A program made the translations under genes and the position numbers. DNA of 64,000 nucleotides, taken from positions 62,001 through 126,000 of the forward strand of contig CAWGJL010000048.1 of NCBI GenBank assembly GCA_963822765.1. Reading direction: 5' to 3'. Below, piece by piece: positions 25,797 through 34,598 of this stretch (the first letter of the stretch is position 1; every line of letters begins with the position of its first letter). The notes below the pieces were generated by a model, which saw nothing but the letters and a program-made list of their open reading frames with translations, was not told the origin of the DNA and made no database searches. Source of the DNA: Palsa-504 sp963822765. Lineage in GTDB: Bacteria; Actinomycetota; Actinomycetes; Streptosporangiales; Streptosporangiaceae.

Positions 25797-27967
25797 ACGA
25801 GGAGACGCCGCGGTTCCGGTACGACGCGCGGCTGGCGAACGAGATCGAGCTGCGCTGGCAGGACCGGTGGGAGCGCGAGGGCACGTTCGAGTCCCCGGAC
25901 CGCGTTACCAACAGGCCCAAGTTCTACCTGGTCGACTTCTTCCCCTATCCCAGCGGCATCGGGCTGCATGTCGGTCACCCGCTGGGTTACATCGGCACCG
26001 ACGTGTTCGGGCGGTACCTGCGCATGACCGGGCATCACGTGCTGCACCCCTTCGGCTTCGACACCTTCGGGCTGCCCGCCGAGCAGTACGCCATCGACAC
26101 CGGCCAGCACCCGGCCGTGACCGTGCGGCAGAACGCGGCGGTCATGCGCCGCCAGCTGCGCCGCCTGGGCCTGGGACACGACCGCCGGCGCGAGATCATG
26201 ACCAGCGACCCGTCCTTCTACCGCTGGACGCAGTGGATCTTCCTGCAGATCTTCAACAGCTGGTACGACCCGGACCAGGGCCGGGCCCGGCCGATCGCGG
26301 AGCTGGTCGCCGAGTTCGCCACGCGGCAACGAAAGGTCCCCGGCGGCCGGGCCTGGGCCGGCCTGTCCGCCGTTGAGCAGCGAGACATCGTCGACGATCA
26401 CCGGCTGGCCTACCAGGCCGAGCAGGTCGTCAACTGGTGCCCGGGTCTGGGCACGGTCCTGGCTGACGAGGAGGTGACCGAGGATGGCCGCAGCGCGGTG
26501 GGCAACTACCCCGTCCACCGCAGGCCGCTGCGGCAGTGGCTGCTGCGCATCACCGCCTTCGCCGAGCGGCTGCTGGCCGACCTGGACGGTGTGGACTGGC
26601 CGGAGAACGTCAAGCGGCTGCAACGCAACTGGATCGGCCCGAGCGGAGGACCGTACCGGCTGCGGGACTGGCTGTTCTCCCGGCAGCGGTACTGGGGCGA
26701 GCCGTTCCCCATCGTCTATGACGAGGCCGACCCGGCCCGGCCGATCGCGCTGCCCGAGGAGATGCTGCCGGTCACGCTGCCGGACGTGACCGACTTCCGG
26801 CCGCTGCCGCAGGACGACGCGAGCGAACCGGTGCCCGCCCTGGCCCGGGCCGCCGAATGGGCGCACGCCACCCTGGATCTGGGCGACGGCCCCAAGCGCT
26901 ACCGGCGCGAGCTGAACGTCATGCCCCAGTGGGCGGGCTCGTGCTGGTACTACCTGCGCTACCTGGACCCGCGAAACGAAAGGCCCTGGTCGGCCCGGAC
27001 ATCGAGCGTTACTGGATGCGGCCCGCGCGGCGTCGACCTGTACGTCGGCGGCGTGGAGCAAGCGGTGCTGCACCTGCTGTACGCCAGGTTCTGGCACAAG
27101 GTGCTGTACGACATCGGCGTGGCGAGCACCGCCGAACCGTTCGGCCGGCTGGTCAACCAGGGCTACATCCTGGCCGACGCGTTCACCGACGCCCGCGGCC
27201 TGTACGTGCCCGCGGCCGAGGTGACCCGCGATACCAATAGCTGGGCCTACCGCGGGCAGCCGGTCACCCGGCGGGCCGGGAAGATGGGCAAGAGCCTGAA
27301 GAACGGCGTCAGCCCCGACGAGATCTACACCTCCTACGGCGCGGACACGCTGCGCCTGTACGAGATGGCCATGGGCCCCCTGGACGCCGACCGCCCGTGG
27401 CGCGCCGACGCCATGATCGGCATGCACCGGTTCCTGCAGCGCCTGTGGCGCCTGATCGTAGACGAGACGACGGGGGAGAGGCTGCCGTCGCCAGACGAGC
27501 GGGAGCCACTGGATGCGGCTACCACCCGGCTGCTGCACCAGACGATCATCGCCGTCCGGGACGACTTCGCCGCGCTGCGGTACAACACCGCGATCGCGCG
27601 CATCATCGAACTGACCGCGCACGCCTCCCGGCTGGATCACGTGCCGCGCTCGCTGGCCGAGCCGCTGGTGCTGATGGTGGCCCCGCTGGCCCCGCACGCC
27701 GCCGAGGAGCTATGGCAGCGGCTGGGGCACCACGCCTCGCTGGCCTACGAGCCGTTCCCGCAAGCCGACCCCGCCCTGGCCGCCGAGCCCACCGTGACCC
27801 TGCCCGTCCAGGTCAACGGCAAGCACCGCTTCACCATCGAGGTCCCCGCCACGGCCGGCCAGGCCGAGATCGCCGACCTGCTGGCCGGCCGCCCCGAGTT
27901 CCCGGCCGACGCCGTCGCCCGGCTGGTCATCGTCCCCGGCAAGATCGTCAACGTCGTCCTGCGGTAG
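25775..27967 (+). CDS. leuS: Leucyl-tRNA synthetase lacking the CP1 editing domain
   Basis: Class I synthetase charging tRNA-Leu. Features: LVDFFPYPSGIGLHVGHPLG (HIGH motif, residues 65-68), FDTFGLPAEQYAI, GVDLYVGGVEQAVLHLLYAR, KMGKSLKNGVSPDEIYTSYG (KMSKS loop in the usual actinobacterial KMGKS form), an anticodon-binding helical domain and the C-terminal VQVNGKHRFTIEVP, VVPGKIVNVVLR-type tail. It has about 730 residues against more than 830 normally. NWIGPSGG is followed at once by YRLRDWLFSRQRYWGEPFPI, so the approximately 180-residue CP1 proofreading insert is absent in frame (near 26641-26655). A short stretch at about 26985-27040 reads better in another frame (ALVGPDIERYWM), showing two compensating indels. 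Expression is probably controlled by the upstream attenuator. It is likely a second, accessory LeuRS. Confidence 0.88.
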   Translation: MDQESPMDEETPRFRYDARLANEIELRWQDRWEREGTFESPDRVTNRPKFYLVDFFPYPSGIGLHVGHPLGYIGTDVFGRYLRMTGHHVLHPFGFDTFGLPAEQYAIDTGQHPAVTVRQNAAVMRRQLRRLGLGHDRRREIMTSDPSFYRWTQWIFLQIFNSWYDPDQGRARPIAELVAEFATRQRKVPGGRAWAGLSAVEQRDIVDDHRLAYQAEQVVNWCPGLGTVLADEEVTEDGRSAVGNYPVHRRPLRQWLLRITAFAERLLADLDGVDWPENVKRLQRNWIGPSGGPYRLRDWLFSRQRYWGEPFPIVYDEADPARPIALPEEMLPVTLPDVTDFRPLPQDDASEPVPALARAAEWAHATLDLGDGPKRYRRELNVMPQWAGSCWYYLRYLDPRNERPWSARTSSVTGCGPRGVDLYVGGVEQAVLHLLYARFWHKVLYDIGVASTAEPFGRLVNQGYILADAFTDARGLYVPAAEVTRDTNSWAYRGQPVTRRAGKMGKSLKNGVSPDEIYTSYGADTLRLYEMAMGPLDADRPWRADAMIGMHRFLQRLWRLIVDETTGERLPSPDEREPLDAATTRLLHQTIIAVRDDFAALRYNTAIARIIELTAHASRLDHVPRSLAEPLVLMVAPLAPHAAEELWQRLGHHASLAYEPFPQADPALAAEPTVTLPVQVNGKHRFTIEVPATAGQAEIADLLAGRPEFPADAVARLVIVPGKIVNVVLR

Positions 27968-28037
27968 CCCGCCGCCCGGCGACGCCGGCCTGGCCGTCTG
28001 TTCCCGTGCTGGCTACGCTGGCTAGCGGAGACAGCCG

Positions 28038-31000
28038 ATGGGGGCGGTGCGGGGTGACCGGTTGACTGAGTTTCCCAGCGGTGCGGTGACCTTCCTGTTC
28101 AGCGACATCGAGGGCTCGACCCGGCTGGTCAAGGCGCTGCGGGAACGCTATGCCCCGGTCCTGGCCGAGCACCGGCAGCTGGTCCGCGCCGCCATCGCCG
28201 GCCATGGCGGGCATGAGGTCGACACTCAGGGCGACGCATTCTTCGCCGTGTTCGGCGAGGCCAAGCAGGCCGTGCTGTGCGCGCTCGAGGTACAGCGGTC
28301 GCTGGCGGCGCACGACTGGCCGGCCGGCACCCGGGTCCGGGTCCGGATGGGCATTCATACCGGCCAATGCGTCCCGGCGGACGGGATGTATACCGGCCTG
28401 GCCGTGCACCGGGCGGCGCGCATCTGCGCCGCGGCCCGCGGCGGTCAGGTGCTGATCTCCCAGGCCACGCAGACCCTCGTCGAGGACGAAGAGGAGGGGG
28501 AGGAGCGGGGCTTCACGCTGGCGGACCTGGGTGAGCACCACCTGAAGGACCTGGACCGGCCGGTACATCTGTTCCAGCTCGCCGCGGCCGGGCTGGAGCC
28601 GCCGGATGAGAGAGTTACCCGTCCGGGCGGCCAGGATGGCCAGGCAGGCGGCCCGGCGGCGGGGGTCCACGGCTGGCCGGCCGCCCTGACCAGCTTCATT
28701 GGCCGAGCGGCTCAGGTAGCTGAGGTGACCGGGCTGCTGGGGGAGTTCCGGCTGGTGACGGTGACCGGCCCGGGCGGGTCGGGGAAGACCCGGCTGGCCG
28801 GCGAGGTGGCCAGAAGCGCGGCGGCCCGGTTCGCCGACGGCGTGTGGCTGGCCGAACTGGGCCCGGTGCAAGACCCGGCGCAGGTGGCCTCGGTGGTGGC
28901 GGCGGCGCTGGGCGTGCGAGAGCAACCGGGGCTCTCGGCGGCTGACGCGGTGGCGCGGGTGCTGGCCCGCCAGCAGCTGCTGCTGGTGCTGGATAACTGC
29001 GAGCAGGTGATCGCCGAGACCGCGGCGCTGTGCGCCCGGCTGCTGACCGCGGCCGATGATCTGCGGGTGCTGGCGACCAGCCGCGAGCCGCTGCGGGTGG
29101 CCGGGGAGGCCCGGTACCGGCTCACGCCGCTGACCCTGCCCGGCCTGGACGACCTGGCCGAGGCGGCCCGGGCCGAGGCGGTGGCGCTGTTCGCGGACCG
29201 GGCCCGGCAGGCCGACACGCGTTTCGCCCTGGATGAGCGAACCGGCCCGGCGGTGGTGCGGCTGGTGCGGCGGCTGGACGGGATGCCGCTGGCCATCGAG
29301 CTGGCCGCGGCGCGGATCGAGGCACTGGGCGTGACCGATCTGCTGGACCGGCTCGATGGCCGGTTCGACCTGCTGACGACCGGGGACCGGGCGGCGCCCG
29401 GCCGGCATCGGTCGCTGGCCGCCACCGTGGACTGGAGCTACCAGCTGCTCGATGAGCACGAACAGCAGGTGTTCCGCGCGGTGTCGGTGTTCCCCGGTCC
29501 GTTCACGCTGGACGCCGCCGAGGCGGTGGCCGGGAAGGGCGCGGGCGCGGCGGTGCTGCGCCTGGTGGACTGCTCGCTGCTGATGCCGCCGCGGACCGGG
29601 CCGGACGGCCGGTCCCGCTACGCGATGCTGCAGACGCTGCGGTCCTACGGGGCCGAGTGGCTGGCGGCGGCCGGCGAGGAGGAGAGGAGGCCGCCGCCGC
29701 GCTGGCCGGGTATGCCCTGCGGGTCGCCGAGGAGGCGGCGGCGGGACTCCTGACCACGACCGCGGAGCTGGCGGCCCTCCAGCGGCTGGATGCCGAGGAC
29801 GCCACCACGCGGCAGGCGCTGGCCTGGGCCGTGGAGCACGACCACGCCATCGCGCCGCGACTGGCCGTCGCGCTGGCGCCGTGGTGGATGCTGCGCGGCC
29901 GGGCAGCAGGCGAAGACGTAGTGCTGCGCGGGGCCACGATCTACGCCGAGACGGGCAGCGAGACCTGGTGCGACGCGCAGTTCTGGCGCGGCGAGACTGC
30001 TCTGCACGCCGCCGATCTGACCGGCGCGCTCGACCACTTCACCGCGGTCAGGGATGCGCTCGCCGACCAGGGGCCGTCCCGGGCGCTGGCCGAGTCCCTG
30101 TGCGGCCGGTCAACCGTCTTCGCGACCCTGGGTCACCTCGCCGAAGCGACCGAGCGAAGCCCGCCGCGCCCTGGCCATGGCCCGCAAGCTCGGGTATCCG
30201 GCCGTCGAGGTGCTGGCCGTGGGCTGCCTGGCCATCGCGGCCATAAACGGCGGCGATTACGACCGCGGCCTGCAGCTGGTCATCCAGGCGGAGCAGATCC
30301 CGGCCGACATCCCCGGCTGGATGATCCGGGCCGGCAGCACCCTGGCCGCCGCCGCGCTGATGGAAACCGGCGAACTGGCGGCCGCCGAGCAGATCGGCAC
30401 GGCCACGCTAGCCCAGTCCCGGGCCGTAGGTGACCTGCGGGTCCTGGGCTCCTTGCTGAGCTTGATGGCGGATCTGGACCTGCGGGCGGGCCGCAACGAG
30501 GACGCCGCCGCGCGCATACGGGAGTCGCTCCAGATCACCATGCGCACCGGCATCTGGTTCGAGCTGATCAACATCTTGTACCACTGTGCGGAGCTGTGTG
30601 CCCAGACCGGGCGCCCAGTCGAGGCTCTTACCGCCTGGGCCGCCCACGCCGCGTTCGCCCGCCGCGAAGGGTTCCTGGACGGGCCAGACGCCGGCCGACG
30701 GCTGGAATCGGAACGCGAGCTCCGGGTGGCGCTCGGACCCGCCGAAGCCGACGCGGCCGAGCAACGCGGCACCGCGATGAGCCAGGCGACCGCCGCCGAG
30801 TACGTGCTCCTGCTGACCGCGCCGGCCCGGCCCGCGGGCGTACCGGACCCGGGCCCGGCGCAGCTCACCGCCCGGGAACGAGAGCTGGTCACCCTGGTGG
30901 CCCAGGGCCGCACCGACGCTCAGATCGCCGCTCAGCTGTCCGTCAGCGTGCGCACGGTCAGCTCACGCCTGGGCCGCATCGCGACAAGACGGCTGCCGCC

Positions 31001-31047
31001 GCCGGGCCGACCTGACCAGCCTCGCCCTGCATGCGGGCCTGATCTAG
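28038..31047 (+). pseudogene. Adenylate/guanylate cyclase - NTPase - LuxR regulator, several frameshifts
   Basis: A giant regulator of about 1,000 residues. Residues about 15-190 are a class III cyclase domain (FLFSDIEGSTRLVKAL and VDTQGDAFFAVF supply the metal Asp residues). An AAA/NB-ARC-like NTPase follows with P-loop GPGGSGKT near residue 244 and LLLVLDNCEQV. Then come a helical repeat region and a C-terminal LuxR helix-turn-helix (LTARERELVTLVAQGRTDAQ, IAAQLSVSVRTVSSRLGRI). Frame changes near 29680 (one base lost), 30150 (one gained), and twice near 30975-30990. The end RDKTGCRRRADLTSLALHAG is readable with two added bases and stops at 31045-31047. Layout matches mycobacterial Rv0386-type proteins. 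All domains persist, so sequence error is likely. Confidence 0.82.
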
Positions 31048-31059
31048 CCGGGCAGGCGG

Positions 31060-31254
31060 CTATGACGCCACGCGCCGGCGCAGGCCGACCACGGCTATGG
31101 CCAGGCCGACGACCGCGATCACCGGGCCGGCCACCGCCCAGAAGCTGTCGCCGGACATGCTGCTCCCGCCGATGGCGCCGACGCCCTGGAGCGTGAAAAT
31201 GATCCCCGCCAGGGTGATCAGAACTCCCACAACGGCCAGGACGATCGTCCTCAT
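31060..31254 (-). CDS. Small two-helix membrane protein
   Basis: The 64-residue protein has two hydrophobic helices, IVLAVVGVLITLAGIIFTLQ and AVAGPVIAVVGLAIAVVGL, joined by a short Gly/Ser-rich loop and ended by RRR on the cytosolic side. Short proteins of this kind are widespread in actinomycetes and uncharacterised. It lies tail-to-tail with the LuxR-type regulator. Confidence 0.75.
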   Translation of the reverse strand: MRTIVLAVVGVLITLAGIIFTLQGVGAIGGSSMSGDSFWAVAGPVIAVVGLAIAVVGLRRRVAS

Positions 31255-31304
31255 GATGACTGCCTCCCCATCCTCTACCTACACGGACCGGGCCGCCATG
31301 CGGT

Positions 31305-31794
31305 TCAGCATAAGGCCCGGGTTGGGCGCAGTGCGGCCACGTATATTGCCGCCGGGTTGCCGGGCCAGCCGGGCAGCGGGTCGATCGTGTCGACATGAAC
31401 AAAGCCGCGGCGTTCCCAGAACGCCCGGGTGGCCTCGTAGGGCCGGTAGCCGGCGGAGCGGTCCAGGGTCTTGGCCTCCACGACGCTGATCCCGGCGATG
31501 GCCAGGTGGTCCAGGACGTGGCCGAGCAGCCTGGTCCCGTGCCCGCGGCCGCGCCGGGCAGCCTCGATGGCGAACCACAGGATTTCCGCCCCGCCGGGTG
31601 ATTTCCTGGCCGCTACGGCGATGCCCGCGACCGTCCCGGAGTCGGTGAGGACCCATGCCTGGTGGCTGGCGGCGTCGTGGTCGACCTTGGCGGGCACGTC
31701 GTCGGTGAAGTAGTCAGGAAAGGCCGCGGATTATGGCTGCGGCCGCAGGGGCATCCCCGGCCGCGAAGCGGCGGACAGCGATCATGCGATTCAT
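31305..31794 (-). pseudogene. GNAT family N-acetyltransferase, one frameshift
   Basis: The GNAT core is clear: ILWFAIEAARRGRGHGTRLL (acetyl-CoA pyrophosphate loop R-x-x-G-x-G), VEAKTLDRSAGYRPYEATRA and FWERRGFVHVDTI. The N-terminus (MNRMIAVRRFAAGDAPAAAA from ATG 31794) lies in a different frame. One extra T around 31721-31723 separates IIRGL from PDYFTDDVPAKV. Removing that base gives a normal protein of about 163 residues. Substrate unknown. Confidence 0.8.
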
Positions 31795-31862
31795 CCTGCC
31801 AGCCAGTAAGCGCGCGGGAAAACCAGGCGACAGCGCGCGCGTGAAGCGGCAGGATCACGGAC

Positions 31863-32951
31863 GTGGTTCCTGAGTTCGTCCCCGGCCTGCAGCTGGCCCG
31901 CGAGTTCTATGCCACCGCGGTCCGCCCGCTGCTGGCCGAACAGTTCCCGCGGGTGCCGTACGCGGCGGCGCTGCTCGGCCCCGGATCGGAGGTGGCCGGC
32001 TTCGACAGCCAGCGCTCCACCGATCACGACTGGGGTCCGCGCCTGCAGATCTTCCTGCCCGACCGCGACGCGGACCGCCACGCCGCGGTCCTCACCGCGA
32101 TGCTGGCCAGCCGCCTGCCGGAATCCTTTCGCGGCTACCCGGTTGCGTTCCCCGTCACCAGGGGGCCCGGCGCGGCGCGGCACCGGGTGCAGGTCACCGG
32201 GCTGGGGACCTGGCTGACCTCGCACCTCGGGTTCGACCCGCGGCCCGCCGTCACCCTGCTGGACTGGCTGGCCACCCCGGCGCAGCGGCTGGCGGAGTTC
32301 ACCACCGGAGAGGTCTTTCACGACGGGCCCGGCGAGCTGAGCCGCGCCCGGGCCGCCATGGCCTGGTACCCCCGCGACGTGTGGCTGTACCTGCTGGCCT
32401 GCCAGTGGCAGCGTATCGGGCAGGAGGAAGCCTTTCCCGGCCGGTGCGCGGAAGCCGGCGATGACCTCGGTTCGGCCGTCGTCACCGCCCGCCTGGCCCG
32501 CGACCTGATGCGGTTGTGCCTGCTGATGCACCAGCGTTACCCGCCCTACAGCAAATGGCTGGGCACCGCCTTCGCGCGGCTTCCCGGCACCGTCGGCCTC
32601 ACCGCCACCCTGGCGGCCGCGCTATCGGCATGCGACTGGCCCGCACGCGAGCAGCACCTGCGCGAGGCCTACCAGACCGTCGCCGCGCGGCACAACCAGC
32701 TGGGCCTCACCCGGCCGTTGGGCACCGGCACGCGCCCCTTCTACGACCGGCCCTATCAGGTCATCCATGCCTCCCGGTTCACCGCCGCGCTGCGCGAGGC
32801 GATCACGGACCCGCAGATCAGGCGGCTGCCGCCCGCGGGCGCGATCGACCAGTTCGTCGACAGCACCGACGCCGCCGGCGACCTCCGCTTCCTGCGCGCC
32901 TGCGTCCAGGCGGCCTGGGTGGGGGAAACCCCAGGACGCGACGGGGGGTAA
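31863..32951 (+). CDS. DUF4037 domain protein, nucleotidyltransferase-like
   Basis: The 362-residue protein has an N-terminal segment AALLGPGSEVAGFDSQRSTD followed by HDWGPRLQIFLPD, resembling the G-S...D-x-D/W active-site strand of minimal nucleotidyltransferases. The helical rest is typical of DUF4037 (FYDRPYQVIHASRFTAALRE, ALSACDWPAREQHL). These proteins are thought to transfer a nucleotide or to be related to aminoglycoside nucleotidyltransferases, but no substrate is established. The GTG start at 31863 follows the divergent GNAT gene by 68 bp. Confidence 0.85.
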   Translation: MVPEFVPGLQLAREFYATAVRPLLAEQFPRVPYAAALLGPGSEVAGFDSQRSTDHDWGPRLQIFLPDRDADRHAAVLTAMLASRLPESFRGYPVAFPVTRGPGAARHRVQVTGLGTWLTSHLGFDPRPAVTLLDWLATPAQRLAEFTTGEVFHDGPGELSRARAAMAWYPRDVWLYLLACQWQRIGQEEAFPGRCAEAGDDLGSAVVTARLARDLMRLCLLMHQRYPPYSKWLGTAFARLPGTVGLTATLAAALSACDWPAREQHLREAYQTVAARHNQLGLTRPLGTGTRPFYDRPYQVIHASRFTAALREAITDPQIRRLPPAGAIDQFVDSTDAAGDLRFLRACVQAAWVGETPGRDGG

Positions 32952-33021
32952 CCGCATTCCGCTTGCGGGCCTGCGGTCCGTACCGTTTTTGCAGGAGTTA
33001 ACGGACCGTTCGGAGGGCATG

Positions 33022-33483
33022 ATGGTCGCAGAAAGCCAGGCTGAGATCGCCGCGTCGGTGGCCGCCCTGAAGGATCTTGGCCCCGGCTATGACCAGGCGC
33101 TGGCCGAGGGTCTGGTGGAACGCATCGGCGCGGAGATCGACAAGCGGATCGCGGCCGAGATCGACAACCGGGTCACCGCGGAGGTGGACGGCCGCATCCT
33201 GACCCAGCTGGACCGGTACGCCGGGTGCCGGCACCAGCGCCGCCGGGCCAAGCGCATGATCCGGGCCGAACGGCGCATGATCCGGGCCGAGCGGGCCGAC
33301 CAGTCCGGCCGGCAGACCCTCGCGCTGGCCCTCGGGTCCATGCTGGTCGCCCTGGTGGTGACCGCGATCGTGCTCAGGGGGTCCCCGGGCTTCGCCGCCA
33401 TCACCCTCATGGCCCTGATCTGGACCATCGTCGGCGCCGTCAACGTCGCCTACTCCCTGCGCAAGCACCCCCCGCAGTCATGA
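33022..33483 (+). CDS. Hypothetical membrane protein with charged N-terminal helical region
   Basis: The 153-residue protein has a long charged alpha-helical N-terminus (ALAEGLVERIGAEIDKRIAA, EIDNRVTAEVDGRILTQLD), then a repeated MIRAERR unit from a 21-bp tandem duplication. Two C-terminal transmembrane helices follow (TLALALGSMLVALVVTAIVL and AAITLMALIWTIVGAVNVAY). GGAGG five bases upstream selects ATG 33022 over the ATG one codon earlier. Family unknown. It abuts the decayed GST gene tail-to-tail. Confidence 0.75.
   Translation: MVAESQAEIAASVAALKDLGPGYDQALAEGLVERIGAEIDKRIAAEIDNRVTAEVDGRILTQLDRYAGCRHQRRRAKRMIRAERRMIRAERADQSGRQTLALALGSMLVALVVTAIVLRGSPGFAAITLMALIWTIVGAVNVAYSLRKHPPQS
33253..33294 (+). 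repeat. 21-bp in-frame tandem duplication
   Basis: Two adjacent 21-bp units (33253-33273 and 33274-33294) differ at one base and encode RMIRAER twice. The duplication lengthens the basic linker just before the membrane helices of the hypothetical protein at 33022-33483. Confidence 0.85.
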
Positions 33484-34555
33484 TCGTGAACAGTTCAGGA
33501 CAAATGCTGTCCCGTTCTGTACATGATCATGAGACCCCCGAGCAGTAGAGGCTAGGGAGTCAGGGTCTCGCGGTGGTGCGGGCGCGTCCCAGTCGGCTTG
33601 CGCCGGCTCGACGTCGATCCGCCAGGGCGCGTCGTTGACGAAGCTCGGCGCAGGGCCCGCCAGCAGCCCGCCGAACGCCGCGAAGTCCGTCGTCTCGCCG
33701 AACGCCGGGTGCTGGTACAGGTCGCGCGCGTACCCCCACAGGTTCGGGAAGCTGGTCAGGCGCCGCTCGCTGATCTTGCCCAGCGGGTTGTAGCTCAGGT
33801 CGAAGCGGGCCAGCGTCGGCCACAGCCGCACGTCGGCCTCGGTGATCCGGTCCCCGAACAGGTACCTGCTCCCGGCCAGGCGCGCGTCCAGAAGAACTCG
33901 AAGCTGCCGATCAGCAGCTGCCGCAGCCGCTCGTAGTCCGCCTTGCGTGGTGGCGCCCGCCACGTTGTACGTCCCGTTGTTCACCGTCTGGTAGACGCGC
34001 TCGTTCAGCGCGTCGATCTCGGCCCGGAGCGGCACGGGGTACAGCTCGACTCCGGAAACCGCCCGGCACCCGAACTGCGTGCCCAGGTCGATGATGATGT
34101 CATGGGAAGTTGTTGCTGGCAAACGCAGCCGCGTCTGCCGGTCCCAGATCACCGGGACCGACACGAGCCCGTCGTACCCTGGCTCGGTGATCTAGTAGGC
34201 CTCGGCCAGGAACCGGAAGCCGTTGACCGGATCAGGCCCGCGCCGTTCCCGGAACGCCCAGCCCCGGCCGTCCCGCCGGTCATCGACGTAGGACAGCGAG
34301 ACCACGTCCTCGCAGGCCCATGAGCCCGCGGACGATCGCGGTGCGCTGCGCCCACGGGCAGCCCCAGGAGATGTACAGGTGATACCGGCCGGGTTCGGCC
34401 TGGTACCCGCTGCTGCCGTCCGCGGTGATCCGGCCTGGAAGCGGTACCGGGTCGGCTGGAAGGCCTGCCGACTCGAAGCCGCGCCCGGGCCCGTACTCGC
34501 CGTAGGCGTCATAGTCCACCGGGCTGGCGTACCGCGGCTCCTGCGTGGTCGTCAT
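33478..34555 (-). pseudogene. Glutathione S-transferase omega-like (glutathionyl-hydroquinone reductase/ECM4 type), decayed
   Basis: The N-terminal thioredoxin-like part reads from ATG 34555 (YHLYISWGCPWAQRTAIVRG, catalytic Cys in GCPWA). A frame change near 34320 leads to VSLSYVDDRRDGRGWAF and then an in-frame TAG at 34192-34194. The same frame then continues with ITEPGYDGLVSVPVIWDRQT. Within 33870-33950 a pair of compensating indels is visible (ADYERLRQLLIGSFEF is readable in another frame), before RYLFGDRITEADVRLWPTLA, the helical GST domain. A true nonsense codon plus shifts suggests genuine decay, although error cannot be excluded. Actinomycetes use mycothiol rather than glutathione, so the donor thiol is uncertain. 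Confidence 0.78.
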
Positions 34556-34598
34556 GACCCGAGGCTACCCGGCACCCAGCCCGGTGACCGAAGACGGC

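Noticed and set aside
27281..27300. KMGKS instead of KMSKS in the LeuRS as a sign of inactivity
   Set aside because: KMGKS is the usual form in actinobacterial LeuRS, so it is not evidence of degeneration.
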